DNA of 64,000 nt from Methylosinus sp. PW1 (GTDB lineage: Bacteria > Pseudomonadota > Alphaproteobacteria > Rhizobiales > Beijerinckiaceae), in the NCBI RefSeq assembly GCF_000745215.1, contig NZ_JQNK01000009.1, forward strand, positions 2,728,001 through 2,792,000, given 5' to 3'. Numbering within the stretch: position 1 is the stretch's first letter; each line of letters begins with the position of its first letter. This document shows, in pieces, positions 45,889 to 53,583 of the stretch. The notes beneath the pieces were generated by a model that was not told where the DNA came from, did no database searches, and worked only from the letters and a program-made list of their open reading frames with translations. The position numbers and the translations under genes are program-made.

Positions 45889-45944
45889 TCAAATAGGTCC
45901 CGCGGTCCAGCCGCTGCATCATCCGTGGCGCGGGACCTATTTGA
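45889..45944. repeat. Hairpin with 16-base perfect arms
   Basis: TCAAATAGGTCCCGCG and its exact complement CGCGGGACCTATTTGA are separated by 24 bases. It lies about 300 bases after the IS91 transposase and may be that element's terminal hairpin. Confidence 0.8.
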
Positions 45945-45954
45945 ACCCTCAAGT

Positions 45955-46023
45955 ATTCCGATTTGAACCCGGCCAGCGTTCCGATTTGAAGTCGGCCACC
46001 ATTCCGAACTGAAGCCGGCCACC
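45955..46023. repeat. Three tandem imperfect 23-bp repeats
   Basis: The units start ATTCCGATTTGAACCCGG (45955), GTTCCGATTTGAAGTCGG (45978) and ATTCCGAACTGAAGCCGG (46001), each ending GCCA(G/C)C. They are immediately adjacent. Arrays of such units are known as transposase-binding sites at IS21 ends, so a solo IS21-type end is the likely origin. Confidence 0.75.
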
Positions 46024-46321
46024 GGGAGACCCGATCGGTCCTCTTTTCGTCTGCTGTCCGCAGGTCAGCAACTGCGGCATTCCGCTTCGTCGAGATCGAC
46101 GAGGAGGATCGTGCCCCAGCGCGTGGTGTAGCTGGATCGAGGCGGACACCGGGATTTCGCGACAGAGCCGGGGAGATTCATGGGTCGAGAATAGGCATGG
46201 CCAAATCCGAAGCGAAGGTGTTAAGCTGCGGCGTTCGCTCTCATTCTCGTCACGTTCATGACGCTGACATTTTGCCGCGTTTGAATGCCGAAGAAGCGGG
46301 GGTTGCAGGAAAACTTTCGAC

Positions 46322-46873
46322 GTGAGGCACATTTTGTTGAACCTCGGCGTGCTCGTTCCCCTGACGCTTCTCATCAAGATATTTGTCACTCATCGGACGC
46401 ATAACGGCACAGCTCTGTTGATTTACGAGCTGATGGTTTTGTGCGGCGGCAGCCCGGCGTTCGGCGGCTGGTTTCAGGATTCGCTGCGCCGAAGGCTCAA
46501 TCGGCGTTTCGGATGCTATGTCTCGCCGCGGGCGCGGCTCGGGAAGCGATGTTTGTTTCCTCATCCGGTCGGAATCGTCATCGGCGACGGAGTCGTGATC
46601 GGTGACGACTGTGTGATCTATCAGAACGTGACTTTGGGAGCGCACGGGCGCGCCGTCTATGGCGAACGTTATCCGTCGCTCGGCAATGGGGTGGTGGTCT
46701 ATGCTGGCGCCGTGGTCGTCGGGCGTGTGTGCATCGGCGACGGAGCCGTCGTCGGCGCCAACGCCGTCGTGACCCGGGATGTCTCGGCAGGAGATGTCGT
46801 CGCCGGCGTTCCGGCCATGGTGCTCGGGCGCCGAGTCGCCAAGTGCACGAATTCCGAGGGCGGAGATGCTTGA
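46322..46873 (+). CDS. Serine-acetyltransferase-like hexapeptide acetyltransferase
   Basis: The 183-residue protein has a hydrophobic N-terminus followed by left-handed beta-helix hexapeptide repeats: CYVSPRARLGKRCLFPHPVGIVIGDGVVIGDDCVIYQNVTLGAHG and GNGVVVYAGAVVVGRVCIGDGAVVGANAVVTRDVSAGDVVAGVPAMVLG. HPVGIVIG resembles the CysE active-site region. In EPS clusters such proteins O-acetylate sugars. The short N-terminal part and the context argue against cysteine biosynthesis. The GTG start at 46322 is not certain; AGGA lies about eleven bases upstream. Confidence 0.82.
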   Translation: MRHILLNLGVLVPLTLLIKIFVTHRTHNGTALLIYELMVLCGGSPAFGGWFQDSLRRRLNRRFGCYVSPRARLGKRCLFPHPVGIVIGDGVVIGDDCVIYQNVTLGAHGRAVYGERYPSLGNGVVVYAGAVVVGRVCIGDGAVVGANAVVTRDVSAGDVVAGVPAMVLGRRVAKCTNSEGGDA

Positions 46874-47048
46874 ACTCGACTTGCAAGTCCATTATCAATG
46901 GCGTGCCCCCTCAGCTGTCGGCGACTGCGCGGCTTCGTTTTTCTCCAGGATCATCTGTCGAATGCCCGAGGAGGCGACAATGATATGCGTTCCGGCGCTC
47001 GAGAATGGACGCGCCGCGGCCGAACGCGCCGCGCGCGTCCGCCTCTAG

Positions 47049-48542
47049 ATGTCGATCCGTCAGAAATTCGCGGCGTCGTCCGTCTGGTTCGTGCTCGGCA
47101 ACGCGACGAACAATTTCGTCAGCTTCCTGATCTTCGTCGTGCTCGCGCGGCTGCTGGACGCCTCAACCATCGGCCTCGTCGCCTTTGCGCTGATCTTCAT
47201 CGATCTCGGCAGGATCGTCGTCTTCGGGGGCCTGCCGGAGGCGATGGTGCAGCGCCGCCATTGGGACGATGACGTAGCGTCCGTCTGCTACACGGCCAAT
47301 CTTATCGCCTCTGTCGTGTTCGTCATCTTGATCGCCGGCGTCGCCGCGCCGCTGGTCGCCGCTTATTACCGCGCGGAGGCGGGGCCCGTTCTCGCGAGCC
47401 TCGCGGCGATCTGCTTCATCGATGCGGCGCGCGCGGTGCACGAATCGAAATTGCGGCGCGAGTTCCGCTACAAGCCGCTGGCGGCGCGCATGTCCATCGC
47501 CACGGCGACGGCGGGCGTCGTCGGCGTCTGGCTCGCTTTCCAGGGTTTCGGCGTGTGGTCGCTCGTCGTTCAGCGCCTGCTCAACGCCGTGATGCTGACG
47601 CTGCTCTCCTGGCGAGCCGCGCGTTGGACTCCGCGGTTGATGTTGTCGCGTCCGATCCTCCGCGAGCTGTCGGGTTTCATTTTCCATCTGACGCCGGCGC
47701 GATTGCTGACCGTGGTCACGGCCCGCGTGGCGGAATTCGTCATCGCTCTCGTTCTCGGGCCGGCCGCGGTCGCCTATTATCGAGTGGGCGCGCGCGGACT
47801 GGAGGCCATTTCCCAGTTGACCGTAGCGCCTGTCCAGCAGGCGGCTCTCTCGGCCTTCGCGCGCATGCCGAACATAGAGGCGATGGGCGCCGCCTACGGC
47901 CGGGTGACCCGCGCGTCCGCGATCTTCGCCTGCCCGGTCTATCTTGGCGCGGCGGTGATCGCGCCCGATTTCGTGGGCATCGTCTTCGGGCCGCAATGGG
48001 CACCGAGCGGCGGAATCATGACGGGGCTCGCGCTCTCGATCGGCGCTTCGACGCTCGGCTATTTCATGCAGCCGGCGCTCACGGCGGCCAACCGGCCGGA
48101 ACTCGTGCTGCTGTCCTCCATAGGCGGGTTCTTCATCACGACGGCGACCGTTCTCGCGAGCGTATGGCACGGTCCCGAGGCGGTCGCCTTCGCCAATACG
48201 GCGCAGCAATATGTCGCTTTGCCGTTCCGGCTTCGGCTGCTGGCCTCGGCCCTGAAGGCCGATTGGCGTAAGCTGGCGTCGGGGCCGTTTGCGGCGTTTT
48301 TGGCGTCCGCGGCGATGGCGGGATCCGTCTATGCGTTGCGGATATATGCGCTGGAGAGCCTGTCGCCGGCGGCCAAGCTCGCGTTGTCCGCGCTCGCGGG
48401 CGCTGCGCTCTATCCGTTGCTGCTCGCGCTCGTCGCGCGAGGCCATGTGCGCGAGCTGATCGCCGACGTCGCGCCCGTGCTGCCGGCCCGGTTGGCGCTG
48501 ATATTCTCTTCGGGTTCTTCCGGCAGCGGAGAAAATCGGTGA
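47049..48542 (+). CDS. Wzx-type polysaccharide flippase (PST family)
   Basis: The 497-residue protein has about twelve to fourteen membrane segments. The N-terminus is typical of the family: FAASSVWFVLGNATNNFVSFLIFVVLARLLDASTIGLVAFALIF, with PEAMVQRRHW after it. It is expected to flip lipid-linked repeat units across the inner membrane. ATG 47049 begins the conserved part. Its stop overlaps the GTG start of the next glycosyltransferase (GTGA), so they are coupled. Confidence 0.9.
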   Translation: MSIRQKFAASSVWFVLGNATNNFVSFLIFVVLARLLDASTIGLVAFALIFIDLGRIVVFGGLPEAMVQRRHWDDDVASVCYTANLIASVVFVILIAGVAAPLVAAYYRAEAGPVLASLAAICFIDAARAVHESKLRREFRYKPLAARMSIATATAGVVGVWLAFQGFGVWSLVVQRLLNAVMLTLLSWRAARWTPRLMLSRPILRELSGFIFHLTPARLLTVVTARVAEFVIALVLGPAAVAYYRVGARGLEAISQLTVAPVQQAALSAFARMPNIEAMGAAYGRVTRASAIFACPVYLGAAVIAPDFVGIVFGPQWAPSGGIMTGLALSIGASTLGYFMQPALTAANRPELVLLSSIGGFFITTATVLASVWHGPEAVAFANTAQQYVALPFRLRLLASALKADWRKLASGPFAAFLASAAMAGSVYALRIYALESLSPAAKLALSALAGAALYPLLLALVARGHVRELIADVAPVLPARLALIFSSGSSGSGENR

Positions 48543-49699
48543 ACGGCGCAGTCGGCAAGCGAGCGTTCTTCGTCATCAATTCACTGGAGGGCGGCGGCGC
48601 CGAACGTGTGTTCGCGACTTTGGTCGGCGAGCTGTCCGGTCGCCTTTCGGCGCGGGTAGAGCTCGTGCTTCTCGATCGTTTCCCCGAGAAATACGCCGTG
48701 CCGACGGAGGTCCCGCGACATCGGCTCGATTGCCGGCGGAGCTTCGGGACGAGCATCGCGCAGCTCGCCGGCCTCGTCCGGCGCGAGCAGCCGGACCTGC
48801 TGTTCAGCTTTCTCACGCGCTCCAACTGCGCGGCCGTGATCGCCGGACGGCTCGCCGGCATTCCCACGGTCATCAGCGAGCGGGTTCATACGACGAGCCA
48901 TTTCGGCCGCGTGGCGGGGGCCGCCGCCAACAAGCTGGCCGTGCGGTTGCTCTATCCTCGCGCCAGCCGAATCGTCGCCGCTTCTCACGGCGTCGCGCAG
49001 GACTTGCTCCTCAATTACGGGGCGTCCGCCGGCAGGTTGTCGGTGATCTACAATCCGATCCTGCGCGAGGCTATTCTCTCGCGCGCGCATGAGCCTTCGC
49101 CGATTCCGCTGCCGCCGGTCACCTGGCTGGCGATCGGACGGTTGCGGCCGAACAAGAACTTCCCGATGTTGATCGAGGCCTTCGCACGGGCCGGCGTGGC
49201 AGGCGATCTCGTCATACTCGGCGAGGGACCGGAGCGCGAGATGCTCGTCCGGCTGGCGGCCGAGCAGGGCGTTGGCGATCGGGTGCATTTGCCCGGCCAC
49301 GTCGACAATCCCTACGCCTGTCTGAAGAGGGCGTACGCCTATGTGTCGGCGTCCAATGCGGAAGGGTTTCCCAATGCGCTCGTTGAGGCGATGGTGGTCG
49401 GCGTACCTGTGGCTGTCACCGACTGCGATTCCGGTCCTGCCGAGATATTGCGCGGCGCGACGACGTCGAAGGTCGTCGCCATGACCGAGGCGGAGCATGG
49501 CGTTCTCGTCCCGACGCGAGACAGCTCGGCGATGGCCGAAGCGATGCGCGTGCTGGCCGATCCCGCCCGGCGCGCGCACTATGCCGAACGCGCCGCGAGT
49601 CGCGCGGAGGACTTCGATCTTTCGCGGACGCTCGACCAATACGCCGCTCTGCTCGACGCCACGCTCGGGAGCGCGCGAGTGAGACCATCTGGACGGTGA
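48539..49699 (+). CDS. Glycosyltransferase, GT4 family
   Basis: The 386-residue GT-B protein begins AFFVINSLEGGGAERVFATLVGEL, a hallmark of EPS GT4 enzymes. It has LFSFLTRSNCAAVIAGRLAGIPTVISERV, TWLAIGRLRPNKNFPMLIEAF, LVILGEGPEREMLVRLA and SNAEGFPNALVEAMVVGVPVAVTDCDSGPAEIL, the last with the E-x7-E donor site. The GTG start overlaps the wzx stop by four bases. Donor sugar unknown. Confidence 0.88.
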   Translation: MNGAVGKRAFFVINSLEGGGAERVFATLVGELSGRLSARVELVLLDRFPEKYAVPTEVPRHRLDCRRSFGTSIAQLAGLVRREQPDLLFSFLTRSNCAAVIAGRLAGIPTVISERVHTTSHFGRVAGAAANKLAVRLLYPRASRIVAASHGVAQDLLLNYGASAGRLSVIYNPILREAILSRAHEPSPIPLPPVTWLAIGRLRPNKNFPMLIEAFARAGVAGDLVILGEGPEREMLVRLAAEQGVGDRVHLPGHVDNPYACLKRAYAYVSASNAEGFPNALVEAMVVGVPVAVTDCDSGPAEILRGATTSKVVAMTEAEHGVLVPTRDSSAMAEAMRVLADPARRAHYAERAASRAEDFDLSRTLDQYAALLDATLGSARVRPSGR

Positions 49700-49837
49700 G
49701 GCGGGCGTCTCGTCGCCGAGAATTGAACTCGTCCAAGAGGCAGCTCTTTCGGCTGCTTGCTCCTGATGCGCACGCGGCTATACTGCGCGCGTTTGGCATA
49801 GCGGGCACCAGAGCATCGTCGTTTCCGGGGGTTGGGT

Positions 49838-50893
49838 ATGGTTGAGCTGTCAGCGCCGACTCGCGTGTCGGTCGTCACCGTCTATTACAACCGAGTTCAG
49901 CATATAGGCGGCTCGATCCATAGTCTCCTCGCACAGACCTGTCCGAATTTCGAGATCGTGATCGTCGACGACGGCTCGACGGACGGCACCTGGGAGATGC
50001 TGCAATCCTTCGCGCATCTGCCGAACGTCCGGTTGCTGCGCCAGGCGAACCAGGGATTCACGGCAGCGCTCAACAATGGCGTCCGCGCCTCGACGGGCGC
50101 CTATGTCGCCGTGCATGGATCGGGCGACGTCTCCTATCCGGAACGTCTCGTGAAGCAGGCGGAGGTTCTCGACCAGCGCGAGGATGTCGCTGTCGTCGGT
50201 TGTGTCTATGACAATTCAGAAAGCCACAACGCCAATGTCCAGAAGTGGCTGACCGGCCTCGATCCCGACCTCTACAGGCAATTGCTGCGGCATGACCCGT
50301 TCACGCACGGCTGCGTCATGTTCCGTCGCGAGCTCTATGATCGCGTCGGCGGCTATCGCGAGTTCTTCCGCTTCGCGCAGGATCGCGATTTCTTGCTCCG
50401 GCTGAGCGATCACGGCGGCTATCATATCCTGCCGGAGACTTTGTATCGGCGAAACAAGCCCGCCGACAGCGTCAATAACGACTTTCAAAAGTCGCTGATC
50501 CAGGAATATTTCGCGGATTTCGCCGTTCAGCTCGCGATCACCCGCCGCTCGACCTCCGTAGATCTGCTCGACAAATACGGCCATGCCGCCGCCTTTCTGA
50601 GGCGGCCGTCGCGCCGGCTCGGACTGCGCCTCGTGAATTCCGGCGTGCGCTGGCGCGTCACCTGGGACGACGAGGCCGGCTGGCATTATCTGCGCGCCGC
50701 GCGCGACGAGGGTCTGTCCCTCCGCTCGCGTCTCCTGCTCGCGGTCGGCTCGCTGCCGACGAATTCTTGGGCATGGCGGAAAGTGGTCAAGCCGGCATTG
50801 GGAGAATATTTGAATTTCGTGAGCTATCGGCGGGCGCAGCGCGAACGGGCGCTGCAGAAGCTGCGGCTCGACGCGGATGCGCAGCAGCGCTGA
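49838..50893 (+). CDS. Glycosyltransferase, GT2 family
   Basis: The 351-residue GT-A protein has VSVVTVYYNRVQHIGGSIHSLLAQTCPNFEIVIVDDGSTDGTWEML with the first acidic motif, a second acidic region (AVHGSGDVSYPERLV, where the usual DxD is GSGD), and CVMFRRELYDRVGGYREFFRFAQDRDFLLRL with the ED-like catalytic region. ATG 49838 gives a standard N-terminus. The replacement of DxD by GSGD is an oddity. It follows the GT4 gene by 138 bases and precedes the epimerase by 76. Confidence 0.87.
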   Translation: MVELSAPTRVSVVTVYYNRVQHIGGSIHSLLAQTCPNFEIVIVDDGSTDGTWEMLQSFAHLPNVRLLRQANQGFTAALNNGVRASTGAYVAVHGSGDVSYPERLVKQAEVLDQREDVAVVGCVYDNSESHNANVQKWLTGLDPDLYRQLLRHDPFTHGCVMFRRELYDRVGGYREFFRFAQDRDFLLRLSDHGGYHILPETLYRRNKPADSVNNDFQKSLIQEYFADFAVQLAITRRSTSVDLLDKYGHAAAFLRRPSRRLGLRLVNSGVRWRVTWDDEAGWHYLRAARDEGLSLRSRLLLAVGSLPTNSWAWRKVVKPALGEYLNFVSYRRAQRERALQKLRLDADAQQR

Positions 50894-50969
50894 TCGTGGC
50901 GTTCGCCGAGCAGAAACCAATACGGCTATTCAGCAGGCGCGATCTCTTTGAAGGCGAGGGCAGGGCAGG

Positions 50970-51995
50970 ATGACGACCGTCGACTATCAACGCGTGTTGC
51001 TGACCGGAGCCGCCGGCTTCGTGGGGTTTCACGTCGCGCAGGCTCTACTCGACCGCGGCGTCGAGGTGGCGGGGATCGACAATCTCGTCCCCTATTACGA
51101 TCCGGCCCTGAAGCAGGCGCGGCTCGATCTGCTGACGGCGCGCATTGGATTTTCGTTCCAGAACCTGGACGTCGCCGAATATGACGCTCTGAAAGCGGCC
51201 TATGACGCTTTCGATCCTCAGGTCGTCGTCCATCTCGCGGCTCAGGCCGGCGTGCGTTATTCGCTCGAAAATCCGCGCGCCTATGCGCGCTCCAATCTCG
51301 ACGGCTTCCTCTCCGTGCTCGAGGCGTGCCGCCATCATCCGGTCGCGCATCTCGTCTACGCCTCGTCGAGCTCGGTCTATGGCGCCAATGCGAAGGTTCC
51401 GTTCAGCGAGCACGACAGGGCCGATCATCCGGTCTCGCTCTACGCCGCGACCAAGCGCGCCAACGAGCTCATGGCGCATTGCTATTCGCATCTCTACGCC
51501 ATTCCGACGACGGGACTGCGCTTCTTCACGGTCTATGGACCGTTCGGCAGGCCGGACATGGCCTATTTCAAATTCACCAAGGCCATTCTCGAGGGCAAGC
51601 GCATCGACGTCTACGCCGAAGCGGAGATGAGCCGGGACTTCACTTATGTGGACGACATCAGAGACGCGATCCTGCGGCTCGCCGGCACCCCGCCCGCGCC
51701 CGATGCGGCGTTCGACCGCGCCGCGCCCGATCCGGCGATCGCTGCGGCGCCCTATCGCATCTACAACATCGGCAACCATACGCCGGTGCGGCTCGACCGT
51801 TTCATCGAGGTGATCGAAAAGGCGTGCGGCAAGCAGGCGATCAAGCGCCATTTGCCGATGCAGCCCGGCGACGTGCCGGCGACCTATGCAGATGTCCATG
51901 ATCTCGCCGAGCGCGTCGGCTTCAGCCCCGACACGCCGATCGAGGAGGGGATCGCCCGCTTCGTCGCCTGGTACCGCGATTTTTACAAAATTTGA
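50970..51995 (+). CDS. UDP-glucuronate 4-epimerase
   Basis: The 341-residue extended short-chain dehydrogenase would interconvert UDP-GlcA and UDP-GalA with tightly bound NAD. It has VLLTGAAGFVGFHVAQALLDRG, GIDNLVPYYDPALKQARL (characteristic of this subgroup), LAAQAGVRYSLENPRAYARSN, YASSSSVYGANAKVPFSE with the catalytic Ser, SLYAATKRANELMAH (Tyr-Lys) and FFTVYGPFGRPDMAYFKF. This pattern is that of LspL/RkpK-neighbour 4-epimerases. With ugd at 13435 it completes a UDP-GalA route. It is the last gene of the plus-strand block, convergent with hlyD 25 bases away. Confidence 0.9.
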   Translation: MTTVDYQRVLLTGAAGFVGFHVAQALLDRGVEVAGIDNLVPYYDPALKQARLDLLTARIGFSFQNLDVAEYDALKAAYDAFDPQVVVHLAAQAGVRYSLENPRAYARSNLDGFLSVLEACRHHPVAHLVYASSSSVYGANAKVPFSEHDRADHPVSLYAATKRANELMAHCYSHLYAIPTTGLRFFTVYGPFGRPDMAYFKFTKAILEGKRIDVYAEAEMSRDFTYVDDIRDAILRLAGTPPAPDAAFDRAAPDPAIAAAPYRIYNIGNHTPVRLDRFIEVIEKACGKQAIKRHLPMQPGDVPATYADVHDLAERVGFSPDTPIEEGIARFVAWYRDFYKI

Positions 51996-52020
51996 TCCCG
52001 AGGCCGAGCCGCGCGGCGGC

Positions 52021-53583
52021 TCAGCGCTCCTTCATCGATTTCGACACGGTCTCGACCAGCGGCGAGAACACATATTCGAGGATGCGCCGGCTGCCGGTCT
52101 TGACCTCCACCATCACCGTCATGCCGGGCGAGAGCGGATATTCCCGATTGTCGGCCTTGATGCTCGTCGCGAGCGGCCGCACCGTGATGGGAAACATCAG
52201 ATTCTGGACCCGTTGCGCGCCGCCGAAGGTCTGCAGCTTGGATTGTCGCGCCGGATTGCCCTCCTGGGCCTGAACGTCCGGCTCCGGAATGGCGTCATGC
52301 GAGACATGGATCACTTCGCCGTCGATCGAGCCGTAGCGGATGAACGGAAAAGACTCGATCTTTATGGCGGCGGACTGACCGACGGCGACGAAGCCGATGT
52401 CCTTGTTCTCGACGTAGCACTCGATCTCGAGCGTCGAGCCTTGCGGCACGATGTGCATGATCTCTTCCCCCGCCGTGACGACCTGTCCCGTCGTCGTCAG
52501 CGAGGAGCCGAAGATGACGCCGTCGATCGGGCTCGTCAGCCGCGTATTGGCCACGCGCACGCGGGCCTTGGCGAGTTTTTGCTCGGCCTCGTCCGTCTGG
52601 CGTTCCGCGTCGAGGAGCTTCTGTCCGTTCTCGGAGACGAATGTCTCGCGTGCCTTCCGCCGCTCGTGACCGAGCACCTGCAAGCTCGCGATCGTCTCGG
52701 CCAATTGTCCTTTCTGGGCCGCTAGAGTGGTTTGCTGGGCCTGGAGCGTCTCCTTGGCGTCGATGAGGCTCGTCTTGGTGCCGGCGTGCTGGCGCAGCAG
52801 GGATTCGCGGATGTCGACGCGCTGCTTCAGCGTCTCGACGAGGATGGTCTGCGCGGCGATCGTCTGCTCGAGGCGCGCCTGCTCGCTGTCCTTTTGCGCG
52901 ATCTGCGCCGTGAGACTGTTGAGCGTCGCGGCGAGCTGCGCGAAATCGCCTTTCAGGACGCGTTCCTCGCGAGCCCGATACAAAGCGGGGACTTCGTCCG
53001 GCCATTCCACGCTCGGCGGGGCGGCGTAGCGGTCCGCCTCCGCCGCGATGAGCGCCGCGCGTCGCCGCAAGGCTTCCGCCGTGAAGGACTGGAACGCCGC
53101 CTGCGCCGCCGCCTCTTCCGCGTGCGCGTCGGCGGCGTCGAGCTCGACGAGCAGATCGCCCGCCTTCACCGTCGCGCCATTGGTCGCATGGATGACGGCG
53201 ACCTTGTTCGTTTCGACCGGCTGGATGAGCTTGACGCGTCCGGCGGGCTGAATTTTGCCCTGCGCGATCGCGACGATGTCGAAATGCCCGAAATAGGCCC
53301 AGAGCACCGCCACGGCCACGAAACCGCAGATCGTGAGCATGAAGCCAACATGGATGGGCGAGGGCGGCGTCTCCAGGATTGCGAGCGCCGCCGGCAGGAA
53401 CTCTCTGTCCTCCAGGCTTCTCTCGCTGTTTTTCTTCTGCGACGGACCGTCATTCGAGCTTCCGTGCAGAAGCTCCTCGATCGTCGAGGACGCGGCCTCG
53501 CGGATGACGGGAAGCGTATCCCTGATCCTCGGGAGCAGAGTGTCCTTGAACTGGAACAGATTGTTCTTGATCGCTTCCAACAT
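52021..53583 (-). CDS. HlyD-type membrane fusion protein of a type I secretion system
   Basis: The 520-residue protein has a cytoplasmic N-terminus, one membrane segment (GFMLTICGFVAVAVLWAYFG, about residues 80-100), a lipoyl-like half motif (GRVKLIQPVETNKVAVIHATNGATVKAGDLLVELD), long coiled-coils, the second lipoyl half (LTSPIDGVIFGSSLTTTGQVVTAGEEIMHIVPQG) and the HlyD beta-barrel. It joins the ABC exporter to the outer-membrane channel. Its ATG overlaps the stop of hlyB (TGATG), so the two are coupled. Confidence 0.92.
   Translation of the reverse strand: MLEAIKNNLFQFKDTLLPRIRDTLPVIREAASSTIEELLHGSSNDGPSQKKNSERSLEDREFLPAALAILETPPSPIHVGFMLTICGFVAVAVLWAYFGHFDIVAIAQGKIQPAGRVKLIQPVETNKVAVIHATNGATVKAGDLLVELDAADAHAEEAAAQAAFQSFTAEALRRRAALIAAEADRYAAPPSVEWPDEVPALYRAREERVLKGDFAQLAATLNSLTAQIAQKDSEQARLEQTIAAQTILVETLKQRVDIRESLLRQHAGTKTSLIDAKETLQAQQTTLAAQKGQLAETIASLQVLGHERRKARETFVSENGQKLLDAERQTDEAEQKLAKARVRVANTRLTSPIDGVIFGSSLTTTGQVVTAGEEIMHIVPQGSTLEIECYVENKDIGFVAVGQSAAIKIESFPFIRYGSIDGEVIHVSHDAIPEPDVQAQEGNPARQSKLQTFGGAQRVQNLMFPITVRPLATSIKADNREYPLSPGMTVMVEVKTGSRRILEYVFSPLVETVSKSMKER

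Larger units (their letters stand above)
43750..45944 (+). mobile_element. IS91-family unit with recombinase partner gene
   Basis: The unit spans an imperfect hairpin (CCTGTCTGAGAGG ... CCTCTCGAGACAGG, 43750-43797), a tyrosine-recombinase-like gene, the HUH transposase gene and a second hairpin with 16-base arms (45889-45944). IS91 elements have no inverted repeats but use terminal hairpins as origin and terminator of rolling-circle transposition, so these hairpins are plausible ends. Exact ends are not certain. Confidence 0.6.
45592..46321. other. Non-coding repeat-rich stretch after IS91
   Basis: No gene is supported. It contains a CCGTTCTTACTC word near 45608 close to the IS1380 end, the hairpin at 45889-45944, three tandem repeats at 45955-46023 and a solo IS6-type end (TTCGCGACAGAGCC, 46157-46170). 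It looks like a junk yard of IS ends in front of the second EPS block. Confidence 0.5.

Noticed and set aside
45955..46023. Possible CRISPR array
   Set aside because: The three units are directly adjacent with no spacers and no cas genes are present.
46322..46873. CysE for cysteine biosynthesis
   Set aside because: Hexapeptide region is similar, but the short hydrophobic N-terminus and EPS context fit sugar O-acetylation better.
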